A stretch of DNA of 64,000 bases from the NCBI RefSeq assembly GCF_008017415.1, contig NZ_VRSV01000001.1, forward strand, positions 744,001-808,000, written 5' to 3'. This DNA is from Microbacterium hatanonis. Lineage in GTDB: Bacteria; Actinomycetota; Actinomycetes; Actinomycetales; Microbacteriaceae. This document shows positions 42,082 to 50,709 of this stretch, piece by piece (within the stretch, counting starts at the first letter, position 1; every line of letters begins with the position of its first letter). Under the pieces are notes generated by a model. It did not search any database, was not told where the DNA came from, and saw nothing but the letters and a program-made list of their open reading frames with translations. A program made the position numbers and the translations under genes.

Positions 42082-43131
42082 ATGCCATCACCCGCAGACC
42101 GCGAGAAGGCCCTGGAATCGGCACTCGCCCAGATCGATCGGCAGTTCGGAAAGGGCTCGGTCATGCGACTGGGCAGCGACGACCGTGCTCCCGTCGAGGT
42201 CATCCCCACGGGGTCCATCGCGCTCGACGTCGCGCTCGGCGTCGGCGGGCTCCCGCGCGGCCGCATCATCGAGATCTACGGTCCTGAGTCGTCGGGTAAG
42301 ACGACTCTGACGCTCCACGCGATCGCCAACGTCCAGCGGGCAGGCGGCATCGCCGCGTTCATCGACGCGGAGCACGCCCTCGACCCCGACTACGCGAAGA
42401 AGCTCGGTGTCGACATCGACTCCCTGCTGGTGTCGCAGCCCGACACCGGTGAGCAGGCCCTCGAGATCGCCGACATGCTCGTGCGTTCGGGCGCTGTCGA
42501 CCTGGTCGTCATCGACTCCGTCGCAGCCCTCGTGCCGCGCGCCGAGATCGAGGGCGAGATGGGCGACTCCCATGTCGGTCTGCAGGCGCGACTCATGTCA
42601 CAGGCGCTGCGCAAGCTGACCGGTGGTCTGAACACGACCAACACGACGATGATCTTCATCAACCAGCTGCGCGAGAAGATCGGTGTCTTCTTCGGTTCGC
42701 CCGAGACGACCGCCGGCGGAAAGGCGCTCAAGTTCTACGCCTCGGTGCGCCTCGACATCCGACGCATCGAGACCCTGAAGGACGGCACCGAGGCGGTCGG
42801 AAACCGCACACGCGTGAAGGTCGTGAAGAACAAGATGGCCCCGCCCTTCAAGCAGGCGGAGTTCGACATCCTCTACGGCATCGGAATCTCCCGTGAGGGC
42901 AGCCTCATCGACTTCGGGGTCGAGCACGCCATCGTCAAGAAGTCGGGCGCGTGGTACACCTACGACGGCGAGCAGCTGGGGCAGGGCAAGGAGAACGCCC
43001 GCAACTTCCTGCTGAAGAACCCCGACATGGCCACCGAGATCGAGTCGAAGATCAAGAGCAAGCTCGGTATCGGCGGCGCCCGTGACGACGCCTCCGTGTC
43101 AGACGAGCTCGCGGCTCGCCGCCCCGCCTGA
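42082..43131 (+). CDS. recA: Recombinase RecA
   Basis: 349 residues from the ATG at 42082. RecA forms filaments on single-stranded DNA, catalyses strand exchange and triggers LexA self-cleavage. [10 protein letters not shown] at the N-terminus, Walker [11 protein letters not shown] near residue 69, the [21 protein letters not shown]2-region segment near 180 and [19 protein letters not shown] near 212 are textbook. No intein is present, unlike in some mycobacteria. Longer upstream frames read into the leader and lack support. recX begins one base after its stop. Confidence 0.97.
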   Translation: MPSPADREKALESALAQIDRQFGKGSVMRLGSDDRAPVEVIPTGSIALDVALGVGGLPRGRIIEIYGPESSGKTTLTLHAIANVQRAGGIAAFIDAEHALDPDYAKKLGVDIDSLLVSQPDTGEQALEIADMLVRSGAVDLVVIDSVAALVPRAEIEGEMGDSHVGLQARLMSQALRKLTGGLNTTNTTMIFINQLREKIGVFFGSPETTAGGKALKFYASVRLDIRRIETLKDGTEAVGNRTRVKVVKNKMAPPFKQAEFDILYGIGISREGSLIDFGVEHAIVKKSGAWYTYDGEQLGQGKENARNFLLKNPDMATEIESKIKSKLGIGGARDDASVSDELAARRPA

Positions 43132-43132
43132 C

Positions 43133-43876
43133 ATGGCACCGATCGACGGGGGCGAGAGCGAAGGATCCGCTCTCGCCCCCGTGATCCCGCTCTTCGGTGG
43201 TGAGCATCCCGAGCGCGGGGGAACGCCTCGCAGCGGGCGTGCGCGTCCGACGCGATCCGAGCCGGCGCGGTCGGAGACTGCCCAGGGTGATGCCGACATC
43301 CCCTGGCACGCGAGCTGGGTCGCCCCCGACTCGGCGCGGCGATCGACCGACCGACGAGGAGCGACAGATGCGCCGTGCGGTGGCGACGCATCCGATGCCG
43401 AGGCGGTCGACCCGAACGAGGTGCGCGACGCGGCGGAGGCGAGTCTGCTTCGGAAGCTCCGGACGCGGCAGCTCTCGGTCTCCGAGTCACGCGGTGTGCT
43501 GGTCGCGGCCGGAATGGCCGGCGACGCCGCCGACGAACTCCTGGACCAGTTCGAGCGTCTCGGGTACCTCGATGATGTCTCCCTGTCTCAGCAGCTCGTG
43601 CGCGCTGCCGTGGAGCGCAAGGGTCAGGGGCGGCAGGCGATCTCGCCGTTGCTGACGCGCCGCGGCATCCCGCGAGACGTCGTCGAGACGGTGCTGGCCG
43701 AGATGCCCGACGACGACCTCGAACGCGCTCTCGAGTTCGCGCGTACGAAGGCGCGATCTCTCGGCGCGCGCGACCGCGAGACGGCGCTGCGCCGACTTCT
43801 CGGCCAGCTCGCCCGGCGCGGATATCCTTCGTCGGTGTCGATGACCGCCGCACGGCAGGCGCTCGACGAGCTGTAG
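43133..43876 (+). CDS. recX: RecA regulatory protein RecX
   Basis: 247 residues. The C-terminal 150 residues carry three RecX three-helix repeats (LLRKLRTRQLSVSESRGVLVA, LGYLDDVSLSQQLVRAAVER and ARTKARSLGARDRETALRRLLGQLARRGY). The N-terminal 95 residues are low complexity and charged, longer than in most RecX. RecX caps RecA filaments and limits their extension. Co-transcribed with recA, one base apart. Confidence 0.92.
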   Translation: MAPIDGGESEGSALAPVIPLFGGEHPERGGTPRSGRARPTRSEPARSETAQGDADIPWHASWVAPDSARRSTDRRGATDAPCGGDASDAEAVDPNEVRDAAEASLLRKLRTRQLSVSESRGVLVAAGMAGDAADELLDQFERLGYLDDVSLSQQLVRAAVERKGQGRQAISPLLTRRGIPRDVVETVLAEMPDDDLERALEFARTKARSLGARDRETALRRLLGQLARRGYPSSVSMTAARQALDEL

Positions 43877-43907
43877 CCGACGCCGCCCGCGGGTCGGACG
43901 ATTCGTC

Positions 43908-46556
43908 TCAGAGGCCTCGAACGGTGTGGGCCTTCTGCGAGGCGCCGCCTCGCGGAGCGACCGTGCGACCGAGTTCTCCGCGCGATGCCGCGCCGAGCTT
44001 GGCGCGTGCCTGATATACGTGCGACTCGACTGTTCGCACCGAGAGATAGAGCCGCTCGGCGATCTCGCGGTTGCCGAGTCCTTCGCCGACCAGCATCGCG
44101 ATCTCGCGTTCTCTGCGTGTCAACTCGAGGTCGGAGTCGGCGGCCATGGAGTCGCGCGGCGTCGCGCTCGTCGCAGACGTCTCGCGCGCGATCCTGATAC
44201 CGCGCGCGGTGCCGTTGTCGCCCCACGTCGTCGCTCGTCGCATGGCGGCGACGAGATCGGGGTCGAAGCCGTCGTGGTCCGACAGGGCCTCGGCAGCCGC
44301 GGAGAGTCTCTGCGTGGCGGGCGCCTCGGACGTCGCAGCCATCCGCTGCATCCGGGGGAGAGCGTCGTCGCCGTCGCCCAGCGCCACCATCTGGAAGAGG
44401 TCGCGCGCCTGGAGCGCGGGTGCCGTCTCGGATGCGGTGGCCGCCGATCTCGCGGCGTCGAGCGCTTCGGCGGGTTGACCGAGTGCGGTGAAGACATAGG
44501 TCTCGGCCACCAGCCGCGCGTGCTCCAGAGTCGGCAGTCCGTCGAAGGCCGCGTGATCCATGCGGTCGAGCAACTGGCGTGCTTCCTCGGCGTGGTCGAA
44601 CAGAGCGAGGGAATGCGCGACCGCGATCTGCGCCAGCGGCACCATGTCCGCTGCGGCGGGGGGTCGTGCCCGGCGCACCGCGGCGTCGAGTTCGCGCGCG
44701 GCGCGGTCGGGCTCGCCGGTGACGGCGTAGGCGCACGACAGCACGAGGCCTGCGGTAGCCGCCGACTCCGCGTCGCCCTGCCGGGCGGCCGCGTCGACCT
44801 CGCCGCCGAGCCTTGCCAGCACCGGACCGAGGTCGGTACCGGCGACAGCTCCCGCCACGATCTCGTTGCAGGCGATCCGAAGTCGCTCGACCGTCGTGAT
44901 CGGCGTGATGCCCCCACGCTCCCCGGCCGTGCGGTGAGCGCGCAGGAACCAGGTCTGGGCTTTGCTGACGGCTCCGAGGCAGGCGTGGCCCAAGCCGGCG
45001 AGACCGGCCGCACGAACGCGCAAGGACGTGGAGTTGCTCTGCTGGGCGAAGACGGCCTCGGCGATCGTGACAGCAGATCTCCAGTCCATCCGTGCGCCGA
45101 GAATGTCTGCGCGCATCATCTCGAGCTCCGCGGAGCCGCGGGCATCGGGGCACCCCAGCGTCGCGACGCGGTCGACGGCCGCGTCGAGCGCATCCGCGTT
45201 CGTCGGTCCGGCGAGCCCCACAACCCGCACACAGCGAAGGAGCGTCGCCGCGTCGACCGGCGTGCGTGAGAGCCGTTCGATCAGCGCGTCGACGTCGATG
45301 GTGCCGCCCTGCGCCGCCCGCGCGAACGCGTGCTCGAGCAGGAGGAGGGCGTCATCGTCGTCGCGCAGCCCGAGGCTCGCGTGGGCGATCGCCTCGGCGG
45401 GCTCGCCCTCGTCGTTCGCACGTCGGGCCGCCTCGAGGGAGGCCTTGGCTCGGGTCTGGGGCGCCACCGAGTCGTAGCCGGGTCCGAGGGGGCTCTCCTG
45501 CAACCACGATCGTGCGGCGAGGATGGCCAGCGGCGGGCACCACCATTCGCTCGACGGTGCGAACATCCGTCGTATCGCACCGTCGAGAAGCGGCGCGACC
45601 GCGTCAGCTCCCATCCGTCGTTCCACCTCGTGAGCGAGAGCGGCATTGGCCGTCAGGCGGTGCGTCGGCGTCGCGTCATCGTGCACCAGTCGGGCGTTGA
45701 CGAGCGAGTCGAGGGCACCCGTGGGAAGGAAGCGCGCGGCATCGGCCCGGGAGATGCCGGGGACCCTGCCGAGCGTGGCGAGCGTGCTCCTCTCCACGGC
45801 CGTCAACTGCGCGACGTGCGCCGCGAGCGCGTCGGACAGACGCCCGTTGGGCGAGCTGTCGCGCATCGCGTCGATCGGGTCCCGGCCGTGCCGCAGGGCG
45901 TGGCCGGCCTCGGCGGCGAGTTCGCGCAGCAGCATCCGCGAACCGTCGGCGAGGGCGACGATCGCCGCCCGTGTCATGGCGTCGAGTTCGGGCGCGGCGA
46001 AGAGATCGAGGAGGAGATCCGCGTCGCGAGGAGTGAGAGCGGCGAGATCGATCCGCTCCGCCAGGCCCCGCAGCCACAGGTCCGTGGCCATCTGAGCCGC
46101 GTCGGGGCTCCCGTCCACCGGACGGGTCGATCCTTCGCGCGTGACCGTGAGGCCGAACAGCGCGGTGGCGTGCGCGCTGTAGACCGCGCGGACGACGGCG
46201 GCCACGGAGGCCGGATCGAGCTCTTGCGCATCGTCGATGATGACGATCGGGCGCTCGGTCTCCTCGGGTTGACCATCGCGTAGTCGTGCGGCGCGGGGGT
46301 CTCTCGATGCCGTCAACGCCCCGTGCGGCACGGAGGCGTGCGGACCGATCGAGCGCAGGACGAGAGGCTCTCCCTCCGTCGTCGAAAGACGATTGATCAC
46401 CTGCCGGAGGAAGTGGCTCTTCCCGCTCCCGAGCGGACCGACGAGAACGATGCTCGTGCCCGTCTCCAGCAGATCGATGACGCGCGCCACATCGCGATCG
46501 TCGCCGATGACGCCTTCGTCATCCCGGATGTTCCTTATGCTCACGCGGCCCCCCAC
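43908..46556 (-). CDS. LAL-type LuxR family transcriptional regulator (AAA ATPase + LuxR HTH)
   Basis: 882 residues. N-terminal ATPase domain with Walker A GPLGSGKSHFL near residue 40 and Walker B IVIIDDAQEL near 102, a long alpha-helical region of TPR-like repeats (about 350-780), and a C-terminal LuxR helix-turn-helix (LTRREREIAMLVGEGLGNRE, then ERLYLSVRTVESHVYQARAKLG, about residues 815-865). Such regulators sense an effector through the middle region and activate nearby operons. Divergent from the SipW-type export island, which is its most likely target. Start is a GTG at 46556; another GTG at 46544 follows GGGGGG and is also possible. Confidence 0.9.
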   Translation of the reverse strand: MGGRVSIRNIRDDEGVIGDDRDVARVIDLLETGTSIVLVGPLGSGKSHFLRQVINRLSTTEGEPLVLRSIGPHASVPHGALTASRDPRAARLRDGQPEETERPIVIIDDAQELDPASVAAVVRAVYSAHATALFGLTVTREGSTRPVDGSPDAAQMATDLWLRGLAERIDLAALTPRDADLLLDLFAAPELDAMTRAAIVALADGSRMLLRELAAEAGHALRHGRDPIDAMRDSSPNGRLSDALAAHVAQLTAVERSTLATLGRVPGISRADAARFLPTGALDSLVNARLVHDDATPTHRLTANAALAHEVERRMGADAVAPLLDGAIRRMFAPSSEWWCPPLAILAARSWLQESPLGPGYDSVAPQTRAKASLEAARRANDEGEPAEAIAHASLGLRDDDDALLLLEHAFARAAQGGTIDVDALIERLSRTPVDAATLLRCVRVVGLAGPTNADALDAAVDRVATLGCPDARGSAELEMMRADILGARMDWRSAVTIAEAVFAQQSNSTSLRVRAAGLAGLGHACLGAVSKAQTWFLRAHRTAGERGGITPITTVERLRIACNEIVAGAVAGTDLGPVLARLGGEVDAAARQGDAESAATAGLVLSCAYAVTGEPDRAARELDAAVRRARPPAAADMVPLAQIAVAHSLALFDHAEEARQLLDRMDHAAFDGLPTLEHARLVAETYVFTALGQPAEALDAARSAATASETAPALQARDLFQMVALGDGDDALPRMQRMAATSEAPATQRLSAAAEALSDHDGFDPDLVAAMRRATTWGDNGTARGIRIARETSATSATPRDSMAADSDLELTRREREIAMLVGEGLGNREIAERLYLSVRTVESHVYQARAKLGAASRGELGRTVAPRGGASQKAHTVRGL

Positions 46557-46623
46557 TAGTGCACCTGCTACAGAGAGTCGCGGCTCAGCCCTGCCGCGAG
46601 GGTCTCCACCCTACCGATCCCGC

Positions 46624-46684
46624 ACTACCCGGTACCGGGCGAAACGCACGCCCGACTACTGGGGTACGACACCAGTACCGGGGA
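46624..46684. promoter_or_regulatory. Repeated palindromic elements between the LAL regulator and the SipW island
   Basis: The 317-base gene-free stretch 46557-46873 holds a perfect palindrome CCCGGTACCGGG (46628-46639), a direct repeat of ACTAC plus GGTAC starting at 46624 and 46655 (31 bases apart, about three helical turns), an inverted pair TACTGG/CCAGTA (46657-46677), and GTACCGGG twice (46632 and 46675). The rest contains a -35-like TTGCAC and CTAGCGT near 46797. These repeats are good candidates for LuxR-type regulator binding. Confidence 0.5.
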
Positions 46685-46873
46685 AAATACTCGGCTTTCT
46701 CTCCTCTCGCCAAGGGGTTGCACTTCGGACGCGGATGGGTTTTCGCGTCTTTCACGGGGAATGTCACGCTCCATCCGTCCGTCGTCGCGCTCCGCCCTAG
46801 CGTCCTGACAGATCGAAGGATCGCCGGTGTGCGGATGGCCCGCCGGATGCGCAGCAAACGAGCGGGAGACGAC

Positions 46874-47563
46874 ATGGAAATACAGGAGCAGCGTCGAGCG
46901 ACGCGACGGAAGATCTTCGCGATCACGGCCGGCGCCGCCGTGCTCGGTCTCGGGGTCTCAGCAACACTGGCAGCCTGGACCGACACCGAGTGGGTCTTCG
47001 GCGGTAACGGTGCGGGCGGTCCCGGGATCGGTACCTCGACGTTCGAGGTCCAGCAGAACACCGTGCCGCCTTTCGCGGACGCGACCTGGACCGACGAGGA
47101 GGAGAATCCCGGCGGGGAGATCGTCTTCGGCATCGCCGCGCTGGCGCTCTCGCCCGGTGACGCGGTCTACGCGCCGGTGGCGTTGCGCACGACGGTCGCA
47201 TCGGTCGCCGGTGACGTGGAGCTTCAGCCCGCGGTCCCCGCAGCCGGCGTGACCGTGACGGACCCCGACGACCTCCTCCTCGCTGCCCTCGCCGTCCGCG
47301 TCGTCACCGACGACGCCCCCTTCACGTGCGACGCCACCGCCTTCAGCGGTGCACCGGGTGCGCCCGCGCTGATCGCCGACGGGCCGCTGCTCACCTCCGG
47401 CGGCTCGGCGGCGCAGTCGCTTCTCGCCGCGGCCGACTCGACGCAGTACTACTGCTTCGAGGTCTCGCTGCCCGATCCCTTCGTCCCCGCGGCCGGTTCG
47501 ACCGTCGAGGACTATATGGGTCTCACCGGCGCTCCGGCGTGGCAGTTCGCCGCGACGTCCTGA
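46874..47563 (+). CDS. SipW-dependent (alternate-type signal peptide) exported protein, TasA-like
   Basis: 229 residues from the ATG at 46874 (GGGAG upstream). An unusual signal peptide: basic RRATRRKIFAITAGAAVLG, then a hydrophobic run and AAWTDTEW, the motif of proteins processed by SipW-type signal peptidases. The mature part is beta-rich with two Cys (FTCDATAF and YYCFEV) that could form a disulfide, and resembles camelysin/TasA-type fibre proteins in composition. The peptidase gene begins ten bases after its stop. No cell-wall sorting motif is present. A further upstream frame from 46559 crosses the promoter repeats and is not supported. Confidence 0.8.
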   Translation: MEIQEQRRATRRKIFAITAGAAVLGLGVSATLAAWTDTEWVFGGNGAGGPGIGTSTFEVQQNTVPPFADATWTDEEENPGGEIVFGIAALALSPGDAVYAPVALRTTVASVAGDVELQPAVPAAGVTVTDPDDLLLAALAVRVVTDDAPFTCDATAFSGAPGAPALIADGPLLTSGGSAAQSLLAAADSTQYYCFEVSLPDPFVPAAGSTVEDYMGLTGAPAWQFAATS

Positions 47564-47573
47564 CGCATCACCC

Positions 47574-48173
47574 ATGCCCTCTCCCACCGAGGCGCCGGCC
47601 CGCGGACCCGCCCACCAGGCGCGGGTCCGCGGGCCGGTCGCGGCGCACGCGGCGGCGGACGTGCGCCGAAGAGGCGCCGTTCGGGATGGCGTCATCACGG
47701 TGCTCGGTGTCGTCGGAATCCTCACGATCGTGTGGCTCGCCGCATCGGCCGCGCTCGGGCTGTCGATCATCGTCTTCGTGACGGGATCGATGAGCCCGTC
47801 CCTGCCGACGGGGTCGGCCGCCGTGGTGCGGGAGGTGCCGGCGTCCGAGCTCGCGGTGGGGGACGTCGTCACGGTGCCGCGACCGAACTCCCCGGCGCCG
47901 GTCACCCACCGGATCGTGGCGATCGACGACGTCCCCGGGAACGTCGACGCCCGCAGCCTCGTACTCCGAGGCGACGCGAACACGATCGACGATCCCGACC
48001 CCTACGTCGTCGAGGACGTCCGTCGTGTCGTCGTCGGTGCCCCGGGAGCGGGCTGGGTGGTGATCGCGGCGAAGACCCCGGCCGCGATGGCGGGGATCAC
48101 TCTCGTCGTCGCCGGTGCGATCGCGTGGGCACTGTGGCCGGCCTCGTCGCCCCGCCGCGCGCGCGAGAAGTAG
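47574..48173 (+). CDS. SipW-type signal peptidase I
   Basis: 199 residues. Membrane helices near 42-68 and 165-190. The catalytic Ser is in TGSMSPSLPTGS near residue 73. The second active-site motif is VTHRIV near 112, where His replaces the Lys of ordinary bacterial signal peptidases, as in SipW and archaeal/ER enzymes (TIGR02228-like). RGDAN near 134 is also conserved. It probably cleaves the AAWTD-type signal peptides of the genes at 46874 and 48920. Contiguous with both neighbours. Confidence 0.88.
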   Translation: MPSPTEAPARGPAHQARVRGPVAAHAAADVRRRGAVRDGVITVLGVVGILTIVWLAASAALGLSIIVFVTGSMSPSLPTGSAAVVREVPASELAVGDVVTVPRPNSPAPVTHRIVAIDDVPGNVDARSLVLRGDANTIDDPDPYVVEDVRRVVVGAPGAGWVVIAAKTPAAMAGITLVVAGAIAWALWPASSPRRAREK

Positions 48174-48185
48174 AGGAATCCCCGA

Positions 48186-48920
48186 ATGCTCTTGACGCCT
48201 TCCCCTCTTCGACGCAACGTCGCGGCACCGGCCACCGCTCTGCTCTCGCTCGTTCTCCTGGTCGGCGGCGGGCTCATCGCCGGCACCGCCGCTCGCGCGG
48301 CGTTCGTCGACGTCCCGCCCACGGGCCATCCCGGCCGACTGGTGCTGTCTTCCGACCCGTATCCCGCAGAGTTCCTCGATCTCAGCCCGGGAGATCCGTC
48401 GTACTGGCAGGTGGCCGCTCGCCTCGAGGATGCCGTCGGCGCCACGCTGTCGGTGGAGCTGCGCAAGTCCGGCGCGCTCGTATCGCATCCTCGCGGGCTG
48501 GAGATGACGGTGGACGAATGCGACGTTCCCTGGAGCGGTCTGGGTGACGTGCCGGTATGCGCCGGCACGGTGTCGCCGATCGCGGTCGCGATGCCGTCCG
48601 ACGATTACGCGACGTCGAGCCCGACGTTCCAGCTCGGGTCGCGCGCAGCATCCGCCCCGGCATTCCTGCTCGTGACGCTCGCGGTCGAGGACTCGGACGC
48701 GGCTCGCGCGGATGCGTCGCTGATGGGCCTCGTCGGGACGATGGGCGTCGGACTCACCGCCGTCGCGGTCGATCCGGCCGCCGGTCCGCCGCGAGGGGGC
48801 GGCGTTCTTCCCGCGACGGGCGCCGACATCTCGCTCTGGGTGGCGGTCGTGTCCATGGCGGCGGGGCTCCTCGGGCTCGGCGCGGCTCTGCGGATGCGAC
48901 CGGCCCGAGGGGAGCGGTGA
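48186..48920 (+). CDS. LPATG-anchored surface protein of the SipW island
   Basis: 244 residues. Signal sequence at 10-38 (ATALLSLVLLVGGGLIAGTA), a beta-rich ectodomain with two Cys (DECDVPW and PVCAG), and a classical cell-wall sorting signal at the C-terminus: LPATG (about 208-212), a hydrophobic helix and a basic tail RMRPARGER. It would be linked to peptidoglycan by a sortase, but none is encoded in this window. No known domain in the ectodomain. It overlaps the next gene by one base, so it belongs to the same operon and may serve as an anchor or base for the fibre. Confidence 0.75.
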   Translation: MLLTPSPLRRNVAAPATALLSLVLLVGGGLIAGTAARAAFVDVPPTGHPGRLVLSSDPYPAEFLDLSPGDPSYWQVAARLEDAVGATLSVELRKSGALVSHPRGLEMTVDECDVPWSGLGDVPVCAGTVSPIAVAMPSDDYATSSPTFQLGSRAASAPAFLLVTLAVEDSDAARADASLMGLVGTMGVGLTAVAVDPAAGPPRGGGVLPATGADISLWVAVVSMAAGLLGLGAALRMRPARGER

Positions 48921-50644
48921 TGCGCCGTTCGCTCACGGCCCTCGCGTTCGCCGCGGCCGCCGTCGTGGTCGTGCCGCTGTCGGTGACGGCGACGACGGCC
49001 GCGTGGACCGACGAGGAGTGGGTGCACGAAGCGATCGGGACGTCGTCGTTGCGGTGCGGAGAAGACACGGGCTTCGCGTCGACCTCGTACGGGCGCTTCC
49101 TCTCGGGTCAGCTCCTCGGCACCGACCTCGACCCCCTGGCCGACCTCGAGCAGATGCGGCTGGTGCTCGGTGCGGACGGCGCGCTGTCGGTGCAGCCTCC
49201 GGACGCCGTGAACCTCGCGGCCCTCACGTATGCCAACCCCTTCGACGTCGACCTGCTGGGCATCGCGGGGGTCGACATGACCGGGTTCGAGGTGCCCGTG
49301 CCGGGGGCCGCCCTGGGGGCGGCCAACCAGTACGCGCGGGTATCGGGGTTCGGGGCCGCCGTCGGCGCTTCGGGCCTGGTGAACGACAGCGGAGTCGTGA
49401 CGGTGGGAACGACGCCGAGCGGCGCGCTGCCGTCGCCGGCGACGATCAGCCTCGACGAGCTGCTGCCGGTCCTCACGGGGATCGCGGGGGCGGATCTCAG
49501 GGTCGGCGCCGTCGGTGCGAGCTCCCAGCTGGACGGCTGCGCCGCGCTGAGATCGTCGACCTGGGGCGACGGCACGGTCACGGGGAGCACGCGCAGCTAC
49601 GGCATCGCGGGTCTCGGTCTCGACGTCGAGGTGCCGGCCGTCGGCGCGCTGGCGGGCACCACCACGGCGGGGGTCACGACCGTGAACGCGGCGGTGGCCT
49701 CGCTCCTCGGGTCGTCGGGTCTGATCTCGTCGGCGATCGGAGCCCGCCTGGACCTCGCCCTCCCCGGCATCCTGACCACGAACATCGGCGGCAGCGTCAC
49801 CCTCTCGGGACTGAACCTCGGGGGAGCGGTGGCGTCGCTCATCACCACACCGTTGACGGACGGCGTGGTGACGGTCGATCTGCAGTCGGGGATGGTCGAC
49901 ATCGATCTGGACGCGCTCCTCCCGTCGCTCAACAACGCCCCGCCCAACACCGAGATCGTCGTGAACTCCGCGGTGCTGGCGCCGATCGTCACCCGCGTCG
50001 GCGCCCTGCTGAACACCTGGACGTCGCAGGTCGTCGCGACGCTGCGGCAGAACCTGCGTGCAGCCACCTTGACGGTCGATCTGAGCGCCGTCATCGGCGC
50101 GCCGGGGATCGGCATCCTGCCCGGTCTGAACGTGCTGAACGTGTCCGTCGACTATGTCGGGACGGTCGGCGCGGTCCTCGACGGCACGGCGACGTTCGCG
50201 ATCGATGCGGAGGCCGCGGGCGCGGTGGGAGCGATCAGCACCCTGCTCGCCGCTCTCGGCCTCCCGACCGTCGCCCAGCTGATCGCCTCGGTCGAGCTGC
50301 TCTCGTCGGTGCTGGTCACCGCCGCGGCGAACCAGATCACCACCACCGCACTGGGGGCCATCACCACGCTCGGCACGACGCTCTCGACCGCCGTGAACAC
50401 GATCATCGCTCGCGTGGGCTCCGTCGTGAACGTGCTGCCGTCGATCCTGTCGCTGATGGTCAACGTGCAACCCGACCGCCCCGGCGCACCGTCGGGATCG
50501 ACGTACATCGCCGGAACCGCCGACTCCACACCGCAGTACCTCGTCTCGGCGCTGCGCATCGGGCTGGCCGACGCTCTGACCCCCTCGAGCATCGCGCGCG
50601 TCACTCTCGGCACGGCGTCGGCGGGCCCGGTCGCCGCACCGTGA
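48920..50644 (+). CDS. Choice-of-anchor G family exported protein
   Basis: 574 residues from the ATG at 48920. The N-terminus is an alternate-type signal peptide with AAWTDEEW (residues about 27-34), the same motif as the gene at 46874. The mature protein matches choice-of-anchor G proteins: GRFLSGQLLGTDLDPLADL near 60, a Gly/Ala/Val/Thr-rich beta-helix-like body with very few charges, and an internal STWGDGTVTGSTRSYGIAG segment. The end is ASAGPVAAP without LPXTG or membrane helix, so anchoring must use another component, possibly the LPATG protein. A likely surface adhesin or fibre subunit. Confidence 0.78.
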   Translation: MRRSLTALAFAAAAVVVVPLSVTATTAAWTDEEWVHEAIGTSSLRCGEDTGFASTSYGRFLSGQLLGTDLDPLADLEQMRLVLGADGALSVQPPDAVNLAALTYANPFDVDLLGIAGVDMTGFEVPVPGAALGAANQYARVSGFGAAVGASGLVNDSGVVTVGTTPSGALPSPATISLDELLPVLTGIAGADLRVGAVGASSQLDGCAALRSSTWGDGTVTGSTRSYGIAGLGLDVEVPAVGALAGTTTAGVTTVNAAVASLLGSSGLISSAIGARLDLALPGILTTNIGGSVTLSGLNLGGAVASLITTPLTDGVVTVDLQSGMVDIDLDALLPSLNNAPPNTEIVVNSAVLAPIVTRVGALLNTWTSQVVATLRQNLRAATLTVDLSAVIGAPGIGILPGLNVLNVSVDYVGTVGAVLDGTATFAIDAEAAGAVGAISTLLAALGLPTVAQLIASVELLSSVLVTAAANQITTTALGAITTLGTTLSTAVNTIIARVGSVVNVLPSILSLMVNVQPDRPGAPSGSTYIAGTADSTPQYLVSALRIGLADALTPSSIARVTLGTASAGPVAAP

Positions 50645-50694
50645 GGGCCCGCGCCGACTCGATCGGTTCGCGGGCCCGCGCGGGGTGCGGCTCG

Positions 50695-50700
50695 TAGAAT
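50695..50700 (+). promoter_or_regulatory. -10 hexamer TAGAAT before miaB
   Basis: TAGAAT lies nine bases before the ATG at 50710, giving a leader of at most a few bases. Confidence 0.5.
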
Positions 50701-50709
50701 GGGCCCATC

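Noticed and set aside
46559..46873. An extended N-terminus for the TasA-like protein (frame open from 46559)
   Set aside because: It would run through the promoter repeats; the signal peptide and ribosome-binding site support the ATG at 46874.
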